A DNA stretch of 36,896 bases, taken from NCBI GenBank assembly GCA_022784805.1, contig JALFYG010000131.1, positions 1 to 36,896 of the forward strand, in the 5' to 3' direction. The stretch is from Spirochaetales bacterium (GTDB lineage: Bacteria; Spirochaetota; Spirochaetia; Sphaerochaetales; Sphaerochaetaceae). The notes under the pieces are model-generated. The model saw only the letters and a list, made by a program, of their open reading frames with translations, ran no database searches and had not been told where the DNA came from. Positions 6,756-13,701 of the stretch are shown in pieces. Position 1 is the first letter of the stretch. The number at the start of each line of letters is the position of its first letter. The position numbers and the translations under genes were made by a program.

Positions 6756-7035
6756 TTAAAACAACTCAGGCTGCCACGGTATCTTGTCTGACTTGTCTTC
6801 AGTAATAGGGTGGGAGAGTGCATACTCTATACTTTCTCCTATCCATCGAACTACAGGAACGCAGAAGCTATTTCCTAAAGCCTTATACCTATGACTGTCG
6901 GGAGCATGCTCTGCATTAGACCATGGTATATCCGTATAGTCATCAGGAAACCCCTGCAGCCTCCCATCCCAAAGTTTTCCATGCCACTGTCGCAGCCTCT
7001 ATTCCGGAGAAGAGGGAAAGGTATCTCAGATTCAC
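6756..7035 (-). pseudogene. Cytosine-5 DNA methyltransferase with internal deletion (Dcm type)
   Basis: Two ends of a C5-cytosine methyltransferase are joined with the middle missing. From a GTG at 7035 the frame reads VNLRYLSLFSGIEAATVAW and on to LGWEAAGVS (motif I), then hits TGA at 6943-6945. A second frame resumes RLQGFPDDYTDIPW, then HRYKALGNSFCVPVVRWIGE (motifs IX-X), and ends at 6756. The catalytic PCQ motif and the recognition domain are absent, so no activity is expected. The junction falls on GCTGCAGGGGTTTCC (minus strand of 6946-6960), which encodes AAGVS in one frame and LQGFP in the other, as expected if two chance matches recombined or an assembler collapsed them. Confidence 0.85.
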
Positions 7036-8240
7036 ATCTCACCTCTCATGATTGCATCGGAGATTCTAGGCATTGAAGTCTTGTGCCCGAGATACTCCTC
7101 CTGATAAGGCACTCTTACTGAAAGCCCTTCCAGTTTTCTCCAAACGTCATATAGATCCTGAAGGAATATCTTTATCATGTATCTGCATGCAGCCATGTTT
7201 ATATGAGCCTTTCCTTCATCCTTCCACTTTTTTGACTCGTCTCCATTAACGGGCTTCTCAGAGTTCATCAACCTATTCTTGTAGGAATCATAGTAAATTC
7301 TATATTGACTATTGGCCTTAAGCATACATGATGCCAATACACCCATAAGCTTTGACTTTAAGTTTGCATTGTATGGAATAAGATAACCCTTGGTTCTTTT
7401 GTCTCCTCTGACCATCTCATCACTAAGAATGATATTACCGTCCTTATCTTTCTTCTTTCCCGGTCTTAGTCCAGGGTTGAGTCCTGCATACTGGATAATC
7501 TTAGAGGGGGTGTCAGCCTTGTAAATGTCTATGGTAGAGATGATGATTGCTGAAAGGGCGGGGCCACAACCCTTTACCTTGGAGAGAAACTCGGTATAGA
7601 TAGGGAACTTCTCGACCTCAGTCTTGATTGTAGCGAAGATTTCATCCTCCATCTCCTTTGCAGTATCAAGAACGTTTCTTATCTGTGGAATCTCTTCTTC
7701 GGGAAGAATTGCATCATCTTTGTTCTGATCTGTTCCATCTGCTTTTTTGGAAAGTCTGTTGGACGTTCTTATTCTCAAATCCTGATAATCATATACCACC
7801 TGGACAAGCTTTCTAAGCTTCTCCCTGGATACTTCCATATCCTTGTTTTTTTTGTTCTCAATAGTCTTGTTCTTTCTTTTTGCTACAGTAAGGAGAGCTT
7901 TTGCAAGAGCCTCTTCATAAGATAGTGTTTCATCCAGCTTCATACTATCCTGTGCAATTTTAAAAACTGATTTCATACTGTCATCACCAAGCTTTTTAAG
8001 CTTTGGGTCAATGACAATCTCTTCTTTCTTTTCAGATTCAACACTCTTATTTGAGGACTTTTTCTTATTGGAAGCTTTTTCATTAGAAACAGATTTTGAA
8101 TTTCTATTTTTTTCAATAGGTTTAATTTCTGTTTCCTCTTCCAAGAAATTCTCCGCTTCTCTGATTTCCTCAAATTCCTTTCTGATGTCCAAAATCTCTT
8201 TCTGCATTTCCTGTGCATCGGTGTTTTTTTGTCTTTCCAT
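7032..8240 (-). CDS. Orphan IS110/IS116-type Tnp-domain protein
   Basis: The product is 402 aa from the ATG at 8240, preceded by AAAGGAGAAAAT (an upstream in-frame ATG at 8279 lacks such a site). The C-terminal half carries the IS116/IS110/IS902 transposase domain (PF02371 type): a helix-hairpin-helix GCGPALSAIIIS near residue 223, then IQYAGLNPGLRPG, then AACRYMIKIFLQDLYDVWRK. The N-terminal half is a Lys/Glu-rich linker, and I cannot find the DEDD RuvC-like catalytic domain of true IS110 recombinases. The usual Ser-Gly after the AGLxP block is replaced by a basic insertion. It is probably not an active transposase; it is a phage-borne DNA- or RNA-binding relative of unknown function. No insertion-sequence ends are visible. 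Confidence 0.75.
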   Translation of the reverse strand: MERQKNTDAQEMQKEILDIRKEFEEIREAENFLEEETEIKPIEKNRNSKSVSNEKASNKKKSSNKSVESEKKEEIVIDPKLKKLGDDSMKSVFKIAQDSMKLDETLSYEEALAKALLTVAKRKNKTIENKKNKDMEVSREKLRKLVQVVYDYQDLRIRTSNRLSKKADGTDQNKDDAILPEEEIPQIRNVLDTAKEMEDEIFATIKTEVEKFPIYTEFLSKVKGCGPALSAIIISTIDIYKADTPSKIIQYAGLNPGLRPGKKKDKDGNIILSDEMVRGDKRTKGYLIPYNANLKSKLMGVLASCMLKANSQYRIYYDSYKNRLMNSEKPVNGDESKKWKDEGKAHINMAACRYMIKIFLQDLYDVWRKLEGLSVRVPYQEEYLGHKTSMPRISDAIMRGEM

Positions 8241-8265
8241 ATTTTCTCCTTTAAAATTGTTTTGT

Positions 8266-8433
8266 TCAGTTGTTTGCAATAGATACGATTACTAATGCGA
8301 GTGCCATTACATCTATAAAGAGCAGTACATAGAACATTTTCTTTTCCCCCTTCACGCTCGCTCTTGCTGCAAGATACATAAGGCATGCCAACATTATGAA
8401 ATAGATGATCACCATGAATTCATATAAGGTCAT
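8266..8433 (-). CDS. Small protein with two membrane segments
   Basis: The product is 55 aa, beginning MTLYEFMVIIYFIMLACLMY. Two hydrophobic stretches (about residues 5-23 and 34-52) are separated by a basic turn ASVKGEKK, giving a helical hairpin in the inner membrane. Its ATG shares ATGA with the stop of the upstream membrane-anchored gene, so the two are coupled. Size and topology would suit a holin, but the gene is in the early/accessory operon far from any lysin, so superinfection exclusion or another membrane role is equally possible. Confidence 0.65.
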   Translation of the reverse strand: MTLYEFMVIIYFIMLACLMYLAARASVKGEKKMFYVLLFIDVMALALVIVSIANN

Positions 8434-8732
8434 AGCTTGATTTCCTTGTCTGCTATTATGTTCATAGGCTCTGAAATTACGGTCTTTTTCGTTTCGGATA
8501 TGGGAGACTTATATTCCTTCTCCATTCTATCCAACTTGACACCGGTCTTATTCATCTCTTCAACCTTGTCTTCGAGTATCCTGAGCCTTTCCTTGATGCT
8601 CTCCATCATATCCCTAAGCCCGGTATACATATCCGATACGTGTCTATCCGACATATAGTCTATGTATCCGTAGATGCCGATGAGTACGACTGCAGCCGAA
8701 AGCCCTATCAATATTACAATGTATGCACTCAT
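8430..8732 (-). CDS. Membrane-anchored coiled-coil protein
   Basis: The product is 100 aa. Residues 3-25 (AYIVILIGLSAAVVLIGIYGY) form one membrane helix, followed by a heptad-like region (SIKERLRILEDKVEEMNKTG) and a polar tail. The start follows TTTAAAGGAGAAAATAA. It is the first gene after a regulatory stretch containing repressor-type motifs (8792-8830), so it may be switched with lysogeny. Spanin-like or exclusion-like roles are possible; nothing in the sequence decides. Confidence 0.7.
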   Translation of the reverse strand: MSAYIVILIGLSAAVVLIGIYGYIDYMSDRHVSDMYTGLRDMMESIKERLRILEDKVEEMNKTGVKLDRMEKEYKSPISETKKTVISEPMNIIADKEIKL

Positions 8733-8780
8733 TTATTTTCTCCTTTAAATTCTTGTTTTTATTTGGTTACATGATGATAT

Positions 8781-8835
8781 TAAAGGGAAAAATATCTGAT
8801 GTCAATATAAAAATATCAGAAACAGATAAAATTTA
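8781..8835. promoter_or_regulatory. Operator-like cluster matching the immunity-region motif
   Basis: Contains TATCTGAT, AAATATCAGAAA (8811-8822) and CAGATAAAA in 40 bp. The 12-mer AAATATCAGAAA occurs identically at 18873-18884 in the repressor's control region. It lies upstream of the leftward membrane-protein genes, so these may belong to the repressor's regulon. Confidence 0.5.
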
Positions 8836-8855
8836 TTAAAAAAGAGAAAATAAAT

Positions 8856-8876
8856 AGCCGTAAAATTTTTACGGCT
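8856..8876 (-). terminator. Rho-independent terminator after the 8892-9119 gene
   Basis: Perfect 10-bp hairpin AGCCGTAAAA / TTTTACGGCT around a single central base, followed on the minus strand by ATTTATTTTCTCTTTTTT. It begins 16 nt after the stop of the leftward gene. Confidence 0.65.
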
Positions 8877-8891
8877 TGAATTTTGAGATTG

Positions 8892-9119
8892 TCATTTCTG
8901 ATGGACTTCTATCCTTACCTTGTTTCTGTTGTTCGGAGGATATATATCCAATCCTATTGTCGAAAGGAACCATTTGACTTCAATTATCTTGTCGAATATC
9001 CTCTCCGACTCGACAGGAGAAGAACAGTTCCTCGCTTTGAAATATCTCTCTGACAATCTGTCCTCCATCCTTCTGATGTCATCTTCTGAAATTGTTATGG
9101 TATGTTTGCTGCTTTCCAT
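8892..9119 (-). CDS. Small hypothetical phage protein, 75 aa
   Basis: Begins MESSKHTITISEDDIRRMED after a strong GGAGGAAAACAT. The N-terminal part is helical (RRMEDRLSERYFKARN) and the rest reads as a helix and a basic tail. It is a single-gene unit: it has its own terminator and an upstream stretch with two GGTTTACAAA repeats. Family not recognised. Confidence 0.6.
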   Translation of the reverse strand: MESSKHTITISEDDIRRMEDRLSERYFKARNCSSPVESERIFDKIIEVKWFLSTIGLDIYPPNNRNKVRIEVHQK

Positions 9120-9158
9120 ATGTTTTCCTCCAGGTTCAAAATATAATGACGTTCATGT

Positions 9159-9189
9159 GGTTTACAAACTTTTCGTTTGGTTTACAAAT
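9159..9189. promoter_or_regulatory. Direct repeats GGTTTACAAA, 20 bp apart
   Basis: GGTTTACAAAC (9159-9169) and GGTTTACAAAT (9179-9189) lie about two helical turns apart, upstream of the leftward 75-aa gene. The same GGTTTACAAACTTT also occurs at 151-164 near the other end of the leftward region, next to AGTTTACAAACT (131-142). A shared protein-binding site is possible. Confidence 0.4.
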
Positions 9190-9246
9190 AAAATCCTATT
9201 GAATTAAAAAATCTTTGAATCTATACCATTCTTTTGGTTCTTGGAT

Positions 9247-9612
9247 TTACAGATGCATATCTACAAGTTCCTTCATATCCTCCAAGGATCTGATTACTGC
9301 ATATTCTATACCGCTTTGTATGCACATCTTTTGGAAAGTCTTCTGATGTTGTGTTTGTTTTCCTATCTCGGTCTTGCACTCTACATAACCAAGATAGGCA
9401 GGGTAAAATCTTTCCAAAGGAAAAGAGAAGGGCTTTAGAGGCCACCATACAACCAAGTCCGCTACACCAGATACAAGTCCTGCTGAAACAAGTTGAGCCT
9501 GCATCACTTTAGATCTTCCTCCGGCCTCATTAGGCACTGAGTGGCAGAAGATACCAAGGTGACGTAGATATTCTACACATTTATGTTGGATAACCAATTC
9601 TTCATTGTTCAT
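9247..9612 (-). CDS. VRR-NUC domain nuclease
   Basis: The product is 121 aa with the full VRR-NUC (PD-(D/E)XK) core: GVADLVV with D52, YVECKT with E78 and K80, and Q86/Q90 in the following helix. This arrangement is typical of the small phage VRR-NUC proteins, stand-alone relatives of the FAN1 nuclease domain that cut branched DNA such as Holliday junctions or flaps. The start follows AAGGTGAATT. Its place beyond the replication genes suggests a role in processing replication or recombination intermediates. Confidence 0.85.
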   Translation of the reverse strand: MNNEELVIQHKCVEYLRHLGIFCHSVPNEAGGRSKVMQAQLVSAGLVSGVADLVVWWPLKPFSFPLERFYPAYLGYVECKTEIGKQTQHQKTFQKMCIQSGIEYAVIRSLEDMKELVDMHL

Positions 9613-9626
9613 AATTCACCTTGTTT

Positions 9627-9977
9627 TTAGGAATTTCCCGTTGGAACATCAAGCGTACATTCCGCAATCCATTTCACAAAGTCTGGGTAATCTCTCTCTA
9701 TTTTATTCATTGAATCAAGCTCCTTATGGAACAGTCTCCATGTAATCAATGTATAAAAGGCCTCTCTATATTCCGAATCATATTTTTTGTGTGGCGGTAG
9801 GCTGTTTATTGCAAAACTTATTTTCTTGAACCTTTTCCTATATGAAGATACATATTTTTTATATTTCTTGTATCCTCTCATAGTTCTTTTGTAGTCATTG
9901 CATGATATTTCGGGAAAATGTAAAAATTTCAATGCATCGTATGTAGTATCCTTCCATTTCCTAAAAGCTTTGCTCAT
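9627..9977 (-). CDS. Basic hypothetical protein, 116 aa
   Basis: Starts MSKAFRKWKDTTYDALKFLH; the ATG overlaps the TGA of the preceding gene by 4 nt. Residues 30-60 are very basic with many Tyr and Lys (YKRTMRGYKKYKKYVSSYRK), suggesting nucleic-acid contact. No motif that I recognise. It lies 14 nt before the VRR-NUC gene. Confidence 0.65.
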   Translation of the reverse strand: MSKAFRKWKDTTYDALKFLHFPEISCNDYKRTMRGYKKYKKYVSSYRKRFKKISFAINSLPPHKKYDSEYREAFYTLITWRLFHKELDSMNKIERDYPDFVKWIAECTLDVPTGNS

Positions 9978-10393
9978 TCTTCCTCCTTCTTTTTAAACTC
10001 CTCCAACGAATCCTTTATAAGGTTATGGATCAAATTCGATAAATTCAAATACGCTTCATCTCCACCAATGCCCTTCATGGCGTTTTCAAACATATTGTCA
10101 TAGATATATTTTATATCCATACAAACACTTGTTCCACATTCCGAACACGTGATGTTCAGGCATATTCCGTCATAATCTATATCACTGACAAAACAAACAA
10201 GCTTTCCACCACAATTAGGACATTCGCCTGAAGTCTCATTATAAAATTCATCAGCAATGTCACGCTTGATTATACAATCAATCTTTATTAAAGGATTTAC
10301 AAACATGTTGATGAAATCGACTACATCTTTATTGTAGTTTTCACCTGAATATAAATCCATTATCCTGCCAAACAAATACAAAAGCGAATTCAT
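9974..10393 (-). CDS. Zinc-ribbon hypothetical protein
   Basis: The product is 139 aa from the ATG at 10393, which forms ATGA with the stop of the upstream small gene. The middle contains CPNCGGKLVC and CSECGTSVC, a four-cysteine zinc ribbon; the flanks are helical. Probably a structural zinc site in an accessory or regulatory protein. Function unknown. Confidence 0.68.
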   Translation of the reverse strand: MNSLLYLFGRIMDLYSGENYNKDVVDFINMFVNPLIKIDCIIKRDIADEFYNETSGECPNCGGKLVCFVSDIDYDGICLNITCSECGTSVCMDIKYIYDNMFENAMKGIGGDEAYLNLSNLIHNLIKDSLEEFKKKEEE

Positions 10394-10557
10394 ACTTCTT
10401 CCTCCCATTTCTCCTTCTTGCCCAGTTCATGCAGAAGCCAAAGTCTACAATCCTTACATAAGTCGAAGTATTCGTACTGACAGAATCCTACTCTTATTTG
10501 TGTAGAATCTTTTTCCTCACAAAACTTTCCGCACCTATCACAAATCTTTGCGTCCAT
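10390..10557 (-). CDS. Small zinc-finger protein, 55 aa
   Basis: The gene reads MDAKICDRCGKFCEEKDS with a later CKDC pair, giving two CxxC pairs typical of a treble-clef or ribbon-type finger. It starts after AAAGGAGAAAAAAC and ends in an ATGA overlap with the next gene. Many phages carry such short zinc-binding proteins between early genes. The role is not known. Confidence 0.65.
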   Translation of the reverse strand: MDAKICDRCGKFCEEKDSTQIRVGFCQYEYFDLCKDCRLWLLHELGKKEKWEEEV

Positions 10558-10598
10558 GTTTTTTCTCCTTTTACCTCCAAATCCGCTTGAAGGGTTTT

Positions 10599-11477
10599 TT
10601 ATATTTCAAGCCACCACTTCATGACCTCTTCCGGAGTTCTCCATGTAGTTTTAAGTCCTTTTCTTTTCCTCTCCTCCAACATCCTTCCGAAAGCCCTCAA
10701 ATAAGCCTCTTTGTATTTCGGATAAGAGGAAAGAACCTTCTCCCTCTTGGTATCCATTGGACACCCTATACATCCTAATCTGTCATAGCCTTGGTCATAG
10801 AGAGAACAGTAGGGGAGGTTCTCTTCTGATATAAACCTCCATACAGTCTCCTCAGACCAATCTACAATCGGATTGCAGATGTGCTTTCGTTTTGGTATGC
10901 AATGTTCCAGGAGCCTCCTATCTTCAGAATTGTCCACGTTGAGAAGAACTCCGTCGGATTCGAATTCTCCTCTGTTGTTTCTTCTTTTTATGGACTCTGC
11001 CCATCTTACACCGGTAAGACAAAATCTTCCTTCTCCACCTTTTTCTTTCAGTTCCTTGCAACAATACCTCGTAAGCCTTGTAGGAGGCATACCGTTCTCT
11101 ACAATCAACTCCCACATTGTTTTTTTTGAAAGGTGTCTTTCAACGAAAGGGAATTCTTTTCTTATGAATCTGACCAATTCAGGATGATCCAGCCCTGTAT
11201 GTTGGTAGTGGAACTCGCAGAAGTCCAAGAATAAATCACCGAAGGCGAGGTTGCATAAACCATACACTGCAACACTGTCCTTGCCACCGGAGAAGCATAC
11301 ATAGAGTTTCCCTAGTCCCAAACGTTGCGAAAAGTTATATGCGGTCTTTATGCGCTCCACAGCTTTATTTTTTTCCTCTTCTATATCTAAAAAATAGTTA
11401 TTTGGAGCATAGATTTGTTTTTTTGTTATTTTTTCTGACAACTGTTTACTTCCTTCTATATTTGAAATTATTTTCAC
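10599..11477 (-). CDS. PAPS-reductase-family PP-loop protein
   Basis: The product is 292 aa. The ATP-pyrophosphatase P-loop SGGKDS is at residues 63-68, and the family's later blocks follow: NPIVDWSEETVWRFI and a C-terminal GCIGCPMDTKREK with paired cysteines. Phage members are usually labelled phosphoadenosine phosphosulfate reductase but lack the assimilation pathway; related proteins (DndC) act in DNA phosphorothioation. No DndB, D or E partner is in the window. The start is a GTG at 11477 with only a weak AGG before it, so the N-terminus is the least certain part. Confidence 0.8.
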   Translation of the reverse strand: MKIISNIEGSKQLSEKITKKQIYAPNNYFLDIEEEKNKAVERIKTAYNFSQRLGLGKLYVCFSGGKDSVAVYGLCNLAFGDLFLDFCEFHYQHTGLDHPELVRFIRKEFPFVERHLSKKTMWELIVENGMPPTRLTRYCCKELKEKGGEGRFCLTGVRWAESIKRRNNRGEFESDGVLLNVDNSEDRRLLEHCIPKRKHICNPIVDWSEETVWRFISEENLPYCSLYDQGYDRLGCIGCPMDTKREKVLSSYPKYKEAYLRAFGRMLEERKRKGLKTTWRTPEEVMKWWLEI

Positions 11478-11504
11478 AAAAACCTACATTTATTTATTTT
11501 TTTT

Positions 11505-11700
11505 ATTTTTCAACCCCCGTCAATCTTCGGCAATAGGGTGGTATATATTTATATATATATACCAACCCACACCCTTGCCGAAAAAGGGATTGACTCGCTT
11601 GGACTTCGGCACATATATGCCGAAAATCTGCCGATTTGCCGAAGGCGATTTTCAACCCCTCTTAAATTAATATATGAAAATATTTTCATAATCTTTCACT
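11505..11700. promoter_or_regulatory. Inverted-repeat cluster: operator or replication origin candidate
   Basis: This 247-bp gene-free stretch (11478-11724) holds five TTCGGCA/TGCCGAA half-sites and one shorter TGCCGA. TTCGGCAA (11526-11533) is inverted as TTGCCGAA (11575-11582). TTCGGCA-CATATA-TGCCGAA (11605-11624) is a palindrome. TGCCGA is at 11629 and TTGCCGAA at 11636. Between the first pair lies an A/T hairpin GGTATATATTTATATATATATACC. An 18-bp perfect palindrome TATGAAAATATTTTCATA is at 11673-11690. It lies directly downstream of the primase/helicase gene, where origins and operators are common. Confidence 0.6.
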
Positions 11701-11724
11701 CCTTATTATCCTATAGTTTTGGTT

Positions 11725-13701
11725 TTACAAAACCTTCCACCAACCGGGTGTATATTGTTCGACTCTTCCTTCCAGATACATGGAAATAAAGCTTTGTTTT
11801 CTGTCCTGCTTGATGAGGTCATAGTCTCCTTTGTATGGTGGTTCCATGCCTCTGTTGTGATAGAATGTCTTGGCTACAGATATAAGGAAGTTGCTTCTTA
11901 CTATAGTTCCTCCGTCATTCGTATCTATGTCTATGTCTTCGGATTTTTCCTCATATGCAGTCTTGATCATCTTATGCAGCAAAAGGTTCGCTCCGATAGA
12001 TTGGTAGTCAACAGGTTTCCTTTCCTCTTCGTCACAGAAAGGAACAACGCTCGAACAAGGTTTTCCATCTTCATCAACCATTGGCAAATCAACCTTCTTC
12101 AATGTAAAGAACATGTCAGGCATTGGTTCCAAGTCTTTCTGTTTGGTCTGCTTCAACATCACCTGCCCTGTATCTGGATTCCTGAGAACCATCATCTCAA
12201 CCTGCATGGCTCCTTTGAGTGCAGGGTTCCCTCTGGCTCTGTTTTCCTTTTCGGAGGCTATTCCGGTATGATGGACTATCATTATATGGACTCCATCCAT
12301 TACGGATTCTATTTTGCTGCACTCAGAAAGAAAAGCATGTATATCATCGGCTTTGTTTTCATCCCCTGAGAAATATCTGTTCAAGGTATCAATGAAAATA
12401 AGGTCGAATTTCTTGCCTGCTGATTTAAGCTCTTCGAGTTCGTCATGGAGTTCCCTTGTATCCAAAGGGTCGTTCAAATCCTTAGATCCATCTGATATAT
12501 AGAAATCCTTCAGTAGTTCATCCTGCTCTTCTAACGAGTATCCATGTGCCAACAACCACGAATCGACTCTGTTCGGAATTCCACTTTCTCCTTCTCCGCA
12601 AAAATAAGCTACGGAAGATTTCTTAGTCTTCATTCCGTGCCACGGTGTCCCGGTCACTATGCAAAGCATCATATCCAACGATATGAATGTCTTTCCACAA
12701 CCGGATGGGCCGAATATCATACTTGTGCCTTTTCCTTCAGGTACATACCCTTTGATAAGCCATCTTGAAGGTTTTTGTTTCTTTCTCCATTCGGAGAATG
12801 AAAGAAGGAAAGGTTCTTTTTTTCTGCAATTAAGTATATTTGCCAAATTATCCAAACCATGCTCTCTTGCATAGTCGTTGGCATCCATCCCTTCCTCTGG
12901 TATCAGTATGTAGTCAAGCCCCGCTTTTTCCGCCTCCTTTTCTCCCGTCTGAGACTTGTCGTTGTCTGCTACGATTATTGCTTTGGGATAATCTTTGGCT
13001 ACGTTCTTTAGGTTGTTTGCAGAGAAGCATATGACCACTGTTGCACCGGTTGCTTCATGTATACTTGCACCAGTAGCATATCCTTCACAGAGAAAAACCT
13101 TTTCACTTCCATCGATTACATATCTTGCACCTGAAGTCTCCAGGAAAGCACCGAAACGCTTTTTGCCGTCTTTGGCTATGGTTTGTCTGTTTATAAGATT
13201 CCCGTCTGAATCATACATAGGTATAACCATGTATTTGTCGGTCATCCTTATGTCACCGTGTACAGATACTCCTTTATTCTCCAAATATGGATGAGAAATA
13301 CATGAAGGAAGTATAGCCCATTCATTCTGAAGCCTGGAAAGGGCTGATTTGTTCTGAAGTATACGCTCCTTTTCCATCTCCTCGTATTTTTCAGACATCT
13401 TTTTCAATGACTCTTCGGAGATTTTCCCTTCAGGAGAGTATCTTACATCGTGGTCTTTTCCCAACCTCCAGTCTCCTGCTTTTCCGAATATCAGTCCATC
13501 GACTTCAGAGAATACGTACCATCCGTCTTTTTCTTTTGATCCACCTGGTACGAATCTATGGATTCTACCATCTATCGACACCGGGTTGTTGAGTACTGCA
13601 CCGAATTTGTTTGTCAGGAATTCATCCGGAGTTATAGGATTGAAGTTTGTATATTCAGTTTTGCCTAAATCTTTTCTATATATAGGGTTTTCCAATTTCA
13701 T
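11725..13701 (-). CDS. TOPRIM primase fused to RepA-type hexameric helicase
   Basis: The product is 658 aa. The N-terminal 150 residues resemble the module found before TOPRIM domains in phage primases. A TOPRIM domain (VFLCEGYATGASIHEATGA, then IIVADNDKS with its acidic metal ligands) spans about residues 205-290. A RecA-like domain (AAA_25/RepA type) follows, with Walker A GPSGCGKT near 330 and Walker B FDLIFIDTLNRYF, and a VHHTG sensor. It should unwind DNA and prime phage replication. The ATG shares ATGA with the stop of the SF2 helicase gene upstream. The tail ends at a possible origin region. Confidence 0.88.
   Translation of the reverse strand: MKLENPIYRKDLGKTEYTNFNPITPDEFLTNKFGAVLNNPVSIDGRIHRFVPGGSKEKDGWYVFSEVDGLIFGKAGDWRLGKDHDVRYSPEGKISEESLKKMSEKYEEMEKERILQNKSALSRLQNEWAILPSCISHPYLENKGVSVHGDIRMTDKYMVIPMYDSDGNLINRQTIAKDGKKRFGAFLETSGARYVIDGSEKVFLCEGYATGASIHEATGATVVICFSANNLKNVAKDYPKAIIVADNDKSQTGEKEAEKAGLDYILIPEEGMDANDYAREHGLDNLANILNCRKKEPFLLSFSEWRKKQKPSRWLIKGYVPEGKGTSMIFGPSGCGKTFISLDMMLCIVTGTPWHGMKTKKSSVAYFCGEGESGIPNRVDSWLLAHGYSLEEQDELLKDFYISDGSKDLNDPLDTRELHDELEELKSAGKKFDLIFIDTLNRYFSGDENKADDIHAFLSECSKIESVMDGVHIMIVHHTGIASEKENRARGNPALKGAMQVEMMVLRNPDTGQVMLKQTKQKDLEPMPDMFFTLKKVDLPMVDEDGKPCSSVVPFCDEEERKPVDYQSIGANLLLHKMIKTAYEEKSEDIDIDTNDGGTIVRSNFLISVAKTFYHNRGMEPPYKGDYDLIKQDRKQSFISMYLEGRVEQYTPGWWKVL

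Noticed and set aside
7032..8240. Active IS110 insertion sequence
   Set aside because: No DEDD domain, no element ends, and the gene is coupled in frame with phage neighbours.
7973..8386. Leftward 137-aa frame over the start of the IS110-like gene
   Set aside because: It is an out-of-frame shadow of a Lys-rich coding region and covers the 55-aa membrane protein gene.
8266..8433. Holin call
   Set aside because: Two membrane helices fit, but the gene lies in the early operon and no lysin or spanin is in the window, so only the topology is reported.
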